From Wolfiporia cocos (Eukaryota; Basidiomycota; Agaricomycetes; Polyporales; Phaeolaceae): a stretch of DNA of 64,000 nt. The stretch is from assembly GCA_029448655.1 (NCBI GenBank), contig JACCLO010000006.1, positions 682,001 through 746,000 of the forward strand, in the 5' to 3' direction. Of the stretch, positions 1 to 11,044 are shown one piece after another (position 1 is the stretch's first letter; every line of letters begins with the position of its first letter). Made by a program: the position numbers and the translations under genes. The notes under the pieces were generated by a model, which saw only the letters and a program-made list of their open reading frames with translations, made no database searches and was not told the DNA's origin.

Positions 1-641
1 TTAGCAACAAGGCAATATCGCTATAGGTCACGGCCTTCTCGGCCTCCCACGGACTCGGCGTTCTCCAAGTCCCGGGCTTCTGCCATCACGGCGTCGCCCA
101 AACACCGGTCCTCGCCTCGCGGCTAAGACCAACACATGTCCCGGTTACCATCCGGTCCGGACATATCACATGCTACGGTACAACCATGTCCAATAGCATA
201 ACGACCTCGGCGTCTCGCCTTGGTCATCCAACGAAGCATGGCCAATCGCCATTATACCTCACGGTATCCGGCAACCGGCTTCATCTATATCCGGGCTGCG
301 CCCGCATTACTAACAGATAACCAGCAAAATCCCTCTCTTACGATTGGTTCGGCCATTAGGGCCTACCACGGCCATTGTAGATAGAGAGTCCTAAACATTA
401 GATAAGATAAGCTTCGCCACTTGGCAAAGCCACATAACCCGGTAAGGCAGTACTAGCTAGTAGCACGTGCCCTCCCGTCACACATGTATATAAGGACCCG
501 GCTTGACGCCGCTAATCCTTAGTTCTATTATTCTCGGCTTGCGCCGTAGAATAACCTCTCATATCCTGCTGCGCTGGTCTGCTACTTCGTCGCCTATTCC
601 CTCAACCAATAGGTGGTGAGTCCCACAGTAGATCTGTGTCA
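1..641 (+). mobile_element. Solo LTR, family F1, 5' part cut by window edge
   Basis: Plus-oriented F1 LTR. Visible are the tandem GATAAG sites, a TATATAAG box, the start-site sequence AGTTCTATTATTC and the terminal GTGAGTCCCACAG...CTGTGTCA hairpin ending at 641. It sits inside an F2 LTR that resumes at 642; the left end lies outside the window, so its TSD cannot be checked. It matches the complete F1 copy at 23763-24853 along its length. Confidence 0.85.
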
Positions 642-1111
642 GCCACCTCTCACATTACTCCCAGATACTATAGGTCACCTGATCGTTAGGTTAGCGCTGT
701 AGGGTAGCGCGCGCCTCAGGTAGCTCACGTGTAAGGTCACATTATGTATCACATGTAGCGTAGCATCACGGTCACCTTAGTTACATGCGCACAGGCCAGT
801 ACTCTAGGGTAGCCCGCTCTGCTGTCTCATACATGTATATAAGATACGACGAGATGGGGCTTACTCCCCATCTCTAAGATTCTCATCAATGGACTAAGGT
901 CCCTCTCGCACCAACTTTCCTGTGTGTCACTGGCCCAAGGGCCCTGCTCGTCATGCTCGTCTGTGCGCTGCTTCCGTACGTCGCCTCTTAGGAGTCCCCA
1001 CTCTGGGGTACAGCCGACGTCGTCACCGCTGCTGCGGTTGCGCACCACCTTGTAGGGCGTGTAGGATCTCCCCTGAGTCTAGGGTCATACAGACGTGGTA
1101 CGTCTGTGACA
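642..1111 (+). mobile_element. Solo LTR, family F2, right part
   Basis: The 3' part of a plus-oriented F2 LTR interrupted by the F1 LTR at 1-641. It holds the GCGCACAGGCC element, a TATATAAG box, a perfect palindrome (GAGATGGGG 851-859 and CCCCATCTC 866-874) and the ending CAGACGTGGTACGTCTGTGA-CA. Its 5' part lies left of the window. It is itself inserted in the minus F1 LTR that resumes at 1112. Confidence 0.8.
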
Positions 1112-1474
1112 GTTGCCATAATTATACGAAGGCATGGCGCGCCTGAAATGTCATTGTGATCTAGGATCTTATGACGTGGTTGGTCTAGCTCTGACAGGCG
1201 AGACCTATGACGTAGCGGTGACGATGCTATTGTCTAGACTCCTATGACGTATTGCTGGAAGAGGCACAGCGATGCACGTTGCCTTAGCGATGATGTCATT
1301 AGTCTTGTGACGTAGCATTGTATTAGCTGGTCATGTGGTTGATAAGCCCAGTTAAGAGCTTGTTGTGTGGCAATGGGAGTTAACCCGTAGATAACTTGTA
1401 GTTAGACGTATAAATCCCGGATAAATTGCTATAATCATAGGAAAAATGCTGTAAGCCCCAGATAAATCTGTGAC
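1112..1474 (-). mobile_element. F1 LTR, 5' third, minus orientation
   Basis: Read on the minus strand from 1474 it starts TGTCACAGATTTATCTGGGG, the F1 5' end, and runs through the U3 part until the F2 insertion at 1111. The remainder lies outside the window. It is inserted in a minus F2 LTR that resumes at 1475. Confidence 0.8.
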
Positions 1475-1621
1475 ATAGAGGGGCCCCAGGCCAGCAGTCA
1501 CGCAGACAAGTTGGAATGAGAGGGACCTAAGTCCATTGACGAGAATCTTAGAGATGGGGAATAAGCCCCATCTCGTCATAGATTATATACATGAGCGTGG
1601 AGACTACAAGTACTGCCCTAA

Positions 1622-2190
1622 TGTCACAGACTTACCAGTCTATGAGGACCTGCGCAGCAGGGGTATCCCTACATGGCTGACAAGCCAGTGTATGCATCGA
1701 CAAGAGGTGGGCGCAGAGGCTACATGGGTGGATGGAACATCCCTAGTGTACGCTGACGTTGCTGACTAGCACACAGGCGAGGAAGACGATAAGGGCCCCC
1801 GGGGCAGAGACACGCATCACAGCGCAAGATAAGAGAGGAGCATTAACTCATTGACGAGAATCCTAAAGATGGGAAGTAAGCCCCATCTTGCTACATCTTA
1901 TATACAGGGTGGAAGAGCGGAGCGGTCTACCCTAAAGTCATGGCCTGTGCGCATGTAACTATAGTGACCGTGATGCTACGCTACCTGTAACAAAGTGGTG
2001 ACCGGTCATGTGAGTACTCTGGTACGCGCGCCACCTGAAGGGCGCTCATCTACTAGGTCAGGTGATCGGTGGAGGTATCTAGGGCGCGACAAGGAGGAAA
2101 CTATGGCGAGAGGGGCGCACGCACGTACAACGGCGCTCATACATACATAGAGAGGGAAGAGATGTACCCCCTACGGGGATATCCGTGACA
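1622..2190 (-). mobile_element. Solo LTR, family F2 (569 bp), TSD CCTAA
   Basis: Complete F2 LTR, minus orientation, with the direct repeat CCTAA at 1617-1621 and 2191-2195. The promoter palindrome is imperfect (GATGGGAAGTAAGCCCCATC near 1883-1902), followed on the minus strand by the start region. Confidence 0.9.
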
Positions 2191-2343
2191 CCTAAAGAAG
2201 AGGCCTGTGCGCCGTATCTAAGGGATCAGGTGACAAGTAACGCTACATGACATACTGTGACCATAAGTGATGGGACCTGATGCGTGACACGGATAAACCG
2301 TGGGACTCACCCAGCCTATATCCTTAGAGGGAAAGCGACTAGG

Positions 2344-2877
2344 TGTCACAGATCCTGCGAAGGACTCTCCAACTTCCCCTATAGGTTCTTGCCCGCATAG
2401 GTATCGAGCCTCTTATGCGCCGTATCCCTATTCCGCCTCCGCGTCTCTCCCATACTGTATTAAAGCACCTGACCTGATAGATTTAGCGCTTTGGGGTAGC
2501 GCGCTCGCGCCTATCCTCATCACGGTCACTCCCTGTCACATATGTACATAGCGTTACAGTCTGGCACGTCACCTTAGATACGCTGCTCGGGCCTTATCTT
2601 TAGGGCAGCCATTACTGGCAAAGGTGCGCTGCATGTACTTAAGGGTAGTGAGATGGGTCTTACAACCCATCTCTTAGATTTTCGGCAACAGGGCTTAGGC
2701 CCCTTTCTTGCTTTGTCTTGTGTGCGCTGGACCGCCTCGACATCTCCTTGTTCTCGCCTTGCTTGTCTGCAGCGCCTGGCGACCCTTATGCAGTGCCTTG
2801 CGCTAGGTTGACGACTTGGCCATAGACCTTGGAGGTTCCCGGCAGCGCCGGTCTCACAGACAAGTAAGTCTGTGTCA
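2344..2877 (+). mobile_element. Solo LTR, F2-related (534 bp), TSD CTAGG
   Basis: Starts TGTCACAGATCCTGCG and ends with the hairpin CACAGAC...GTCTGTGTCA; CTAGG flanks both ends (2339-2343, 2878-2882). The promoter palindrome GAGATGGGT (2650-2658) and ACCCATCTC (2665-2673) has the loop CTTACA. Its arms differ from other F2 copies yet remain complementary. Confidence 0.9.
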
Positions 2878-2990
2878 CTAGGTGAGGGTCTAGCCAGTGC
2901 AGCAGAAGGTTTGGAATGTCCTCAGGGTTGTTGACTAACAACAGGGCCTTAGTGTGTATCACACTAAGGGTCCCTAACAGCAGAGCAGGC

Positions 2991-3480
2991 TGTCACGGTT
3001 TTTACCTGACGTTAAGGCTAACGCTTAGTCTCCGGGTTCGATCCCACGCCTCCTCAGACATATGGTCACATAATTATGCGCTTACCTTGTGGTGTAGTGG
3101 TATAGTCGCCCCCATAGCAGCGTAGCTAACCACGTGCTTAGGTCGTTCAGTAGTTATGTACTGTATCATGTGATGTACTGCGCGCACGGTCCCTTACTGT
3201 AGGGTAGGACTACTCGCGCGCCTCTTAGCACACTCATGTATATAGTCTCTGCACTGAGGTCTTTAGGACCTCATGCTTGTTATTCTCGACGTTGGGGCTT
3301 GTCCCCCTGTATACCATCTCTACCCCTGCGTGCGCCTGCTGGCTTAGCCAGCTCTTATACTTGCTCGTCTGCGCCTCGTCACTGCGGTGTGGGGATACCC
3401 CCAAAGGACTTACGCGTTAGAATGAGGGCCACTAGGACAGCGGTACACAGGTTATACGGTATGAGGGTATAACTGTGTCA
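2991..3480 (+). mobile_element. Solo LTR, family F6 (490 bp), TSD CAGGC
   Basis: Starts TGTCACGGTTTTTACC and ends AACTGTGTCA, flanked by CAGGC (2986-2990, 3481-3485). It has a GCGCGCACGGTCC element, a TGTATATAG box and palindrome TGAGGTC (3255-3261)/GACCTCA (3267-3273). A GGGTTCGATCCC motif lies about 55 bp inside the 5' end. Confidence 0.9.
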
Positions 3481-4594
3481 CAGGCGCATAGAGGATAACT
3501 TCTACGGCGGACGCTGAGAAGAATAGAACTAGAGTTATAGGGCATCAAGCCCCTACTTATATACATTGTTTAGTGGATGGCACGTGCTACTAGCTAGTAC
3601 TACCATTCCGGGTTATGTGGCTTTGCCAATGGGCGAAGCGCTATCTTATCTGATGTTTAGGACTCTATCTACAATGGCCGTGGAAGGCCCTAATGGCCGA
3701 ACCAATTGTAGAAGAGGGATTATACCTTTATCTTGTGTTAACACGGGCGCAGCCCGGGTATAGGTGAAGCCGTGAGCCAGATACCTTGCGGTATAATGGC
3801 TATTGGACGGACTTCGTATGATGACCAAGGCGAGACGCCGAGGTCGTTATGCCATTGGACGGAAGTACCGTGGCATGTGTTAATGTACCGGGCCGTATGG
3901 TAACCGGGACATGTGTTGGTCTTAGCTGTGGGGCGAGGACCGGTGTTTGGGCAACGCCGTGATGGCAGAAGCCCGGGACTTGGTATGTTCCGAGTCCGTG
4001 GGAGGCCGAGAAGGCCATGACCTATAGCGATATTGCCTTGTTGCTAATATTATGCTGTATGGCCGTGTTGACATTATTATGCGAGCGTGCCGCGCTCGGG
4101 ATGTCATTGTGATCTAGGATCTTATGACGTGGTTGGTCTAGCTCTTACGGGCGAGACCTATGACGTAGTGATGACGATGCTATTGTCTAGACTTGTATGA
4201 CGCATTCACAGGATGAGGCACAGCGATGCACGTTGCCTTAGCGATGATATCATTAGTCTTGTGACGTAGCCTTGTATAAGCTGGTCATGTGGTTGATAAG
4301 CCCAGTTAAGAGCTTGTCGTATGGCAATGGGAGTTAACCCGTAGATAACTTGTAGGTAGATGTATAAATCCCGGATAAATTGCTATAATCGTAGGAAAAA
4401 TGCTGTAAGCTCCAGATAAATCTGTGACAATGCACGCGCTATCCTACAGTGCTAATCTACTGGGTCAGCTGATCTAGATGGAATGAAACGAACGTGGAGG
4501 TGGCTGAGGCCTAGAGAGGCACGCGCGCGCATAGCGGCGCCCATAGAACCTATAGCGAGAGCTGTTACAATATCCCCTAGGATATTCTGTGACA

Positions 4595-5262
4595 GGTAGC
4601 AAATGTTTGGGTCGTCAAGAGGGAGTGAGAGTGGGGGAGAGATAACGAAACAAGGTTTTGAATGTAAAGTGGCTGCTATCTATCTGACTTATATGAATAT
4701 TCTTACTCGCTCACTACTCTTACCGTGTGTGTGACCGCTATGCCGCTGCTTCACACTGATGGGAGAACGGGGAAAAAGATGAGGGATGTTGCAGCTAAGG
4801 CTCGAAACTATAAGTACAGAGGAGACAAAACATGACGTATGACACGCGAACAAGCCCCACCTGATTACCATATGTAGTAGACATTTTGCCATAAGAGTAA
4901 GAACGCTGACGTCTCAAAACTTGTTCTGGGAGCCGTGTCGCTGGTACAGACGCCTTTGCGATGCCATGGACAACGATTGGACATGAGCATTGGCTCAGCG
5001 ATGGGACAATCAGAACGACCGCATCCTATTTGTGTACGTGACTCGGCCCCAACGAGTGCGGGGCGTCAGCCATCCTATGTCCTCGTGCCTACATCTCACA
5101 CCTCCCACTGTCTTCCGGCTATCGTTCCAAAGAGGAAAAATAAAGGAAATGCATAAACGGTACAAGTGTCAAATTTCTCTTCCACAAGAGGGGTCGACTT
5201 GAGTCTTGTCCTCAAGACCGGGCTACCACCAAGGACGGTAGTCGACGATAGCAGTTTGATAG
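4595..5262. other. Tail of element D and unassigned flank
   Basis: No gene supported. On the minus strand, 5257-5172 reads as the tail of element D's polyprotein region, with a GTCTTGAGGACAAGACT stretch typical of the end of Ty3/gypsy pol. It is followed by a purine run and TGACACTTGTACC near 5171, which may be the start of D's 3' LTR. If so, that LTR occupies 4595-5171, but no second copy is in the window to confirm it. Confidence 0.35.
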
Positions 5263-5733
5263 TGACACAACTTCACCTAGTTGTCGTCACACTAACAAGA
5301 GGGGGCCTGGGGCACTAGCTAGAGGCCTTAGTTGATATCAATAAGGCGTAGCGTGTATCGGCCAAGGGATGTACCAAGTCCCAATAGGCAGCGCCGGGCA
5401 CTCAGTCAAGCAAGCGTGGTAGGTTAAGAGAGACACACCCCAGAGTGACATTAACGAGTCTGAGGCTGTAAGGCCCCAGACGTAGGCTTATATACATGCA
5501 GACGTACTACGCTAGATATCCTGGCTTGCCCTAAAGGCAGGGGCCGTGTGCTGTACGTGTGATCACTGCTTATGTAATAATATCATCTACCTACATGTGA
5601 TCTGTCTAGATGAGGGGGGGGCAACACGTAACCACTATACTACTCAGCCAGGTCATGTGATATATAGGACCTCAGTGCGCAAGTTCGAGCCCTAGGGGGG
5701 CCACACCTATATGTCATGGGAAAAATCGTGACA
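5263..5733 (-). mobile_element. Solo LTR, F6-like (471 bp), TSD GATAG
   Basis: Minus-oriented; 5' end TGTCACGATTTTTCCC at 5733, 3' end hairpin ACAACT...AGTTGTGTCA at 5263. GATAG flanks both sides (5258-5262, 5734-5738). A TATA box (minus, near 5488) and a near-perfect palindrome with TGTAAG centre (5459-5482) are visible. It interrupts the 3' end of element D. Confidence 0.9.
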
Positions 5734-8145
5734 GATAGATCTCTCGGAGGTTTGTCGTCAACATGATGAGAGGCCGACCACGACTATGAACAGGATATTC
5801 GATCCACAGCTCTTCATCATAGGCTTGTGCGAGAGTATCGATCGGCGAGACATGCAAGTGTGAAGGGTCATGGTGGTGGCGAACGTCACTAGCAAACGAA
5901 TCCGAATCTTGGGTGAACGGTTGCGGAAGATGAGCAATCCGAGGTGCGTCTTTGAGTCGGGTGAGCATAGTCTGATGGTCTGGCCTAAAATAGAACAACT
6001 TCAGTCTGTTCGCAGCGACTGCTTCCTTCAGGATCGTGCCGTCAAGCTCTCGTAGGCAATACGACCCCGGTTTATACCGTTCATGTACCACGTAAGGTCC
6101 CACCCATCAAAGAGCACCCTTGTTACCATGCTGCGTATCGAGCCAGGTCTCGTGGACTAGCATCCAGGTCCCTTCTTCGAAGTCGTTGCTGCGGATGCGG
6201 TGTTCGTTCCGATGCATGTAGTCGTCAATAGCATGCTGCCGGCTCTTGATAAGGTGTTCGCGGGCGTCTCCGATATGTTCTTCCTTCCTTGCAATCTGCT
6301 GCAGTCTGATCATAATGAGATCCTGAGTTGTGGTTACACTGTCCCATGCCAGCATGTACCAAGTGTGGTCAGTGAGATCAAATGGATATAAACAGTGCTT
6401 GCCGTAGAGTAGAAAAAATGGTGTATACCCAGTTGAACGAGTGACCATTGTTCACATCGATAGCAAACCGGCATGAACGAATAGAGGCCAGTTACATGAT
6501 TTGTCTCCACACGATCGCAAGACTGCTCTAGACAATGTCTGCCCATCTCTCTCGGCAATGCCATTGCCTTCGGGATGATAGGGTGAACTGAGAATGATGC
6601 ACACACCGTACTTTGCTAGGATCCTCTTCACTGCACCTTTGAACTCCGAGCTGCCATCACACACACAAATTGGGATGCAGCCAAACCGTGACAAGACATC
6701 CTCCCATAAGAACCGTGCCCAGGATTTCGAATCATTCTTGACAACCGTGCGAGCTTCCGGCCACCTAGATACATCGTCAGACACATGTAATAAATACCTT
6801 GTCCCCCGATATCCCTTCGGCATGTGAATTGTATCGAGAACGAATCGGCGAAGGATAGATGGAGATATTGTAAGGTTGAGTGGTGTAATTGAGCGCAGTC
6901 GTGCATGGAACTGGCAAGAATTGCAAGATCGAATGAAGAAGGCAATTTTGTCGTACATGTTTGGCCAGTAGTATCTGTCAACTAATCTCTTGTAAGTAGC
7001 ATCACGTCCATGGTGGCCACACTTGTTATGAGCCTCCCCAATGAGTGCTTGATGGCGAGCTGTCTCCTCGATAACAAGGCATGACACCTTTCCACCTACC
7101 ACCTTCCAAAGACGACCATCATGAAACACAAATCCTCGTGCCTTTTGAACAAATGCTCTACGTGTTTCAGAATCTGCCACACACCATGAGGAATAGGTCG
7201 AGTTTTGCAGATAGGACCTAATCTCTTGAAACATCTCAATCGAGTCTTCGTCTCTGACCTTGTACTCATGTGACGATGTCCTAATCTCCAAGGCTGTCAG
7301 CGGGTCTGGAACAGGTTTATATGTTATGTGATTCTGCGAGCGCGGCCATGCACAAGTCTCAGCTTTGCGTATACTGTCCTGACGGTCTGCTGTGTACGCT
7401 CCATAGTGTGCATCCCACACAAGCTCTTCCTGATGATGCACTTCTTCTTCTGAAAGTCTTTCATCAGTAAGGTAGGCTCGGTGGAATTCGACGTACTCCA
7501 ATTCGATCGTCTCATCGCCCAACATGAATTCCTCTGTGAATGCTTTAGCCACCTTTCTGTGCATGAACTCGTTACCAATGTATGTATGGTCATCCTCCAT
7601 CCGGAGTAATGTTGCCAGGAACGGCATTGGTTCGTTGATTGTGAATGCTGTCCGATTCACGAGCAGCCAGCGCCGCTCATTCCACCAGAGTGGCATGATT
7701 TCGTTTCTGAAAACTGGGATATTAGCATCAAATATTCGTACGTACGGTGCATTCTTCGTCTCGCGTATCTGCCTATGCTGAAAACCGTGAACTGCTGTTG
7801 CTTTTGCTGACTCGAATTCACCCATTTCAAGTTGAACTGCAACGCTGCATACCACTCCGTTGTCATCTCAGATTGCATCCATTGCTATAGTCGGATGAGG
7901 GAAACTACTGTCCTGTATAATTGTAAGCTGCATCGTCTCTCTATTATACTTCTCTTCCAATCCCAAACGACCAACAAACCACTCGAGTTGCTCTTCTCCA
8001 TCAGATTCATCCAAATCATCACAAGCATGCGGCCGCCGAGACAGCCCATCTACTGCGACGTGTTTTTCTGCTGGAACGTGGTTTAGCTCAAAATCAAAAA
8101 GCCCAAGATAAGCAATCCATCGCGTCATTGGCGCATTTGGTAGGT
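5734..8145 (-). pseudogene. Element D pol, 3' part: RNase H end, integrase, tail
   Basis: Right-to-left the frames give an RNase H end with FDFELNHVPAEKHVAVDGLSR (8128-7868), then an integrase zinc finger (H..H..C..C with NKCGHHGRDATYKRL and SCNSCQF, about 7040-6900). The integrase core keeps all three acidic residues: LDTIHMP, VCDGSSEF and GIAERDGQ. A GPY/F-like tail with KPGSYCLRELDG follows (6103-5740). At least three frame breaks separate these parts, so no full protein can be made, although the integrase core itself looks undamaged. TSD GATAG of an inserted LTR marks the left end. Confidence 0.8.
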
Positions 8146-8716
8146 TGTCACAGACTTACCTGTCTGTGCGACCCTGGCATCAGGGGGACTCCCTAACGCC
8201 CTACAAGACGTGTGCGACGCCGCGCCAGCGGTGACCTTGTCGGCTGTACCAAAGGTGAGCCCCACCTAAGGACTCCTAGAGGCGACGTAGTGAGGCACCA
8301 CACAGTCGAGCAAGACAAGAGGGGCCCTCGGGCCAGAGCACGCGCAGGGAAGTAGTAAGAGAGGCACAATAGTGCATTGACGAGAATCTCAAGGATGAGG
8401 ATGTAAGTCCTCATCCGTCGTACTTATACATGTGTAGCTGGCCAGTAATGGCCGCCCTAAAGTGATGGCCTGTGCGCCGTAACTAAGAGAGCACATGATG
8501 TATGTAACTACAGTGACACATGTAACTGTGTGACCCTAACGTGAGATACCTGAGGCGCGCGCTACCCTACAGCGCTAACCTAACAGTCAGGTGACTAACA
8601 AACTAGAGAGACGCACGAGGAGGTGGCTGAGGACCAGAGACGCGGCGTACGCCTAGCGCCGCATGTGGAACCTATAGCGAGGGAAGTACAGTGGCCCCCT
8701 GGGCACATCCATGACA
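8146..8716 (-). mobile_element. Solo LTR, family F2 (571 bp), TSD TAGGT
   Basis: Inserted in the RNase H part of element D; TAGGT at 8141-8145 and 8717-8721. Minus orientation. The promoter palindrome GGATGAGGA (8393-8401)/TCCTCATCC (8408-8416) encloses TGTAAG. Confidence 0.92.
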
Positions 8717-8721
8717 TAGGT

Positions 8722-10131
8722 CCGGTTCGCTGATCATCTGTTTCAAGTAGCTGGCATCTACATCAAGTCGAAAATGTACTCCCCAGATCCTATGGTGACA
8801 CTCCTTGAAAGCCCTGAAAACCCCATAGAGCTCTACCTTTGGCTGCGAGTATCTGGATTCAGTTGCATTGAATGTGCACGATCCATAGAGAATTGGGTGC
8901 TTATCAGTTTTGAAGTACTGAAAGAGTATCCACCCTGCTCCATATATCGAGGAGTCCACAGCTAGTACCACGAGGCCATGATCCGAGTCCCGGGGACCAC
9001 GTGTAATGATCCGCGCTGCGTCGTAATCAATCAGCTTCAAAACTGGTGCGTTTGCCACATGGTGCTTCAATTTGTCCATTGCTTCCTGCTGTTCTCTTTC
9101 AAATGCAAACACGTCAGTTGTCTGTCGAAGGAGCAACATCAATGGCTTTGCAATCAATGAGAATCCTTTTATCCATCTCCGACCAACCCCAGCCGTCCCT
9201 AGGAATCCTCGGACTTCTGAGATGTTAGTACAATATGGCCATTTTAGAATCTTATTGACGAGACCATGTTCCAACTGCCATCCCTCCTGCGATACAATAG
9301 AACCCACGATGTGGAGTCTCGGCATAGCAAGAACAAGCTTCGACCCCGAAGCTGTGACACCTGCCTCAATGAAACGCTGAGACAGCGTATGAAGCGTAGT
9401 AGCAAACTCGTAGACAAAGCGGCAAATATTAGGATTACCGTCAATCGGCTCATCGTTGTATCGAGAGCGAGGCCCCTTGACAGTGACATCATCAATGAAA
9501 ACGTCAGCCTCGTCAGGCTGCATAGAACCAAGAGTATGGTTCATGTCCTGAATGAATTGGTATATCCCTGAGGTAGACGAGTAAGACGGAGGGAGCCCTC
9601 AGGTGAATGAAATGTAGTCAGGTCGCATGAGGCGAGTGCCAGAACACGGTGATCGAAACTGGAAAGAGCATCGCACAAAGCAAAGATTACTCTACCGACA
9701 AAGCTCTCTGCAAACTCATCCGCCCGTGGTGGGAGAGCCAAATCACAAACTGTAACAGCATTCAGCTGTTTGAGTGTGATCACCAATTGGGGTTTACTGC
9801 CCGTCTTTTTCGCAACTGGGAAAGATGCAGATCAATACGAAGCAGAAGAATGCTTGTATTTCCCAGCAGCGAGTTGTTCACGAATGAGCTCGCAAACAAC
9901 TGGCTTCATCACATCAGGGATAGGGATAGGCGGATCTGCCCATGGGACATGCTCGATAACAGGAATTTTGTAGTCAGGGAAGTACTTAGCTGAAAATGTG
10001 CCACACTTGGCATCGGTCCAGGCAAGGGCTTGCTGGCATGTGTTGAGTACCCAGACAAGTAAATCAATCTCTTGTCGCCACAGGAACCCAGCTGGAACGG
10101 ACTCCAAGATGTGATCGAGTTGTTCCTGCAT
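8722..10131 (-). pseudogene. Element D pol, middle part: reverse transcriptase and RNase H
   Basis: From 10131 leftward the frame contains the pre-RT block FPDYKIPVIEHVPWADPPIP, then the RT N-terminus (QLVITLKQLNAVTV, SFVGRVIFALCDALSSFDHR, LTRLPQGYTNSF). The active site is VFIDDVTVKGP near 9490, and RNase H follows with VVLAVDSSIYGAGWILFQ near 8950. The frame is broken between 9832 and 9786, where the Ser-Arg-Phe block of the RT finger is lost, and near 9541. The right side of RNase H is cut by the F2 LTR at 8146-8716. Confidence 0.8.
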
Positions 10132-10158
10132 CAGTCTCGTTGATGGAACAAATGCAGA

Positions 10159-10635
10159 TCATGGAGGCGGATGTGTTGAGAGCGCCTCCGGAGGGGGAAT
10201 AATAATCAGTTGGAAAACCTGTGCTGATGGATTAGGCATATACGAGGGGACTGGACGGACCTTCTGCGCTACTGGCTTGTACTTCTTACCAGCAAATACA
10301 CGAGTGACAGGTAGGGTGTGGACACGGTCTGTCCACGGTGTCGATACAGGGGATTGCGGTACAGCTGTAGCGAACATGCAAGTACAGAGGATAGGGTCGA
10401 AAGTACTAGGGGGATTGAACTGCAAGGCAAAAAGTAAGTCCGACGAGTCTAGAGCAGAAACGTCACCAGCTAAGCAGTGAATTAAATGGCCAATTTTTGG
10501 GACATCACCGGACGAGTGTCTCACAGAAGGGGTCAACTTCAATTGCTCGCCCGGTCGCAAAAATCCTTGTATGGTGCTTGCCATTTGATGAAAGCTGCAA
10601 CAATGCATCTTAACCAGCAACTCAAACTCAAGAAG
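10159..10635 (-). pseudogene. Element D, N-terminal region upstream of RT
   Basis: An open minus-strand frame of about 160 codons with RVFAGKKYKPVAQKVRPVPSY, the basic linker that precedes RT in this gypsy lineage (family knowledge, recalled not looked up). No protease motif is visible. The 5' side is cut by an LTR at 10636 and the coding continuation right of 11044 is unclear. Confidence 0.5.
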
Positions 10636-11044
10636 TGTCACAGAACGTTGTGGCATTCCTTTTCGTTCATAGTCACCTGACTTCTAGATTAGATCTTGTA
10701 GAGATAAGACAAGGGTATGTAGACCACGGTCACAAGTATCACATGATAGCGTCACTAGTTACAGCGTTACGTCTGTGCGCCTTCTGCGCACAGACCCTCT
10801 TTAGGGCAAGGTAGCTAGTGTACTATAAGCGCGCCATCATGTATATAATGCAGTAGGGATGAGGACATATCCTCATCCTTTAAATTCTCATCTACTGCGC
10901 CCAATGCGCCTCTGCTATACATTGTGCGTGCTAGTCTGCTAAAGCCTCAGCCTTACCGGTCGCCCTGAGGGTCTCCCTGCACATACAATAGTGCATAGAC
11001 ATTGCAGCATAGCGACTAGTATCACAGTACGTAGCACTGTGATA
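10636..11044 (+). mobile_element. Solo LTR, family F5 (409 bp), TSD AGAAG
   Basis: Starts TGTCACAGAACGTTGTGG, ends TATCACAGT...CACTGTGATA; AGAAG at 10631-10635 and 11045-11049. It has a TGCGCACAGACC element, TTTAGGGCAAGG, a TGTATATAATG box and the perfect palindrome GGATGAGG (10857-10864)/CCTCATCC (10871-10878). The end is TG...TA rather than TG...CA. Confidence 0.92.

Larger units (their letters stand above)
2285..4429 (-). mobile_element. F1 LTR (minus), interrupted by two LTRs
   Basis: Left end TGACACGGATAAACCGTGGG, right end ...AAATCTGTGACA. Flanks are ATGCG (2280-2284) and ATGCA (4430-4434), a TSD with one mismatch. Without the nested F2 (2344-2877) and F6 (2991-3480) copies the LTR is about 1.1 kb, the usual F1 long form. 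Confidence 0.85.
1475..4594 (-). mobile_element. Host F2 LTR (minus), in three pieces 1475-1621, 2191-2284, 4430-4594
   Basis: Minus-oriented F2 LTR, 5' end TGTCACAGAATATCC at 4594. It is split by an F2 copy (1622-2190) and by an F1 copy (2285-4429). The pieces together carry the usual F2 order: promoter palindrome GAGATGGGG/CCCCATCTC near 1552-1575, TATA box near 1585, and the GCGCGCTA segment at the right. It is the oldest visible layer of this stack. Confidence 0.75.
5172..10656 (-). mobile_element. Element D: decayed Ty3/gypsy retrotransposon without chromodomain
   Basis: Minus-strand order from right to left is: pre-RT region, RT, RNase H, zinc-binding domain, integrase and C-terminal tail, the Ty3/gypsy order. 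It belongs to a lineage distinct from A/B/C: the RT active site reads FIDD and neither chromodomain nor dUTPase follows the integrase. The reading frame breaks near 7856-7867, 6448-6452, 6103-6107 and 9786-9832, and three solo LTRs (5263-5733, 8146-8716, 10636-11044) split it. Its own LTRs are not identifiable with confidence. Confidence 0.8.

Noticed and set aside
3036..3125. Possible tRNA gene
   Set aside because: B-box-like and A-box-like parts occur in the wrong order, the T-arm stem does not pair, and the whole piece is inside an F6 LTR.
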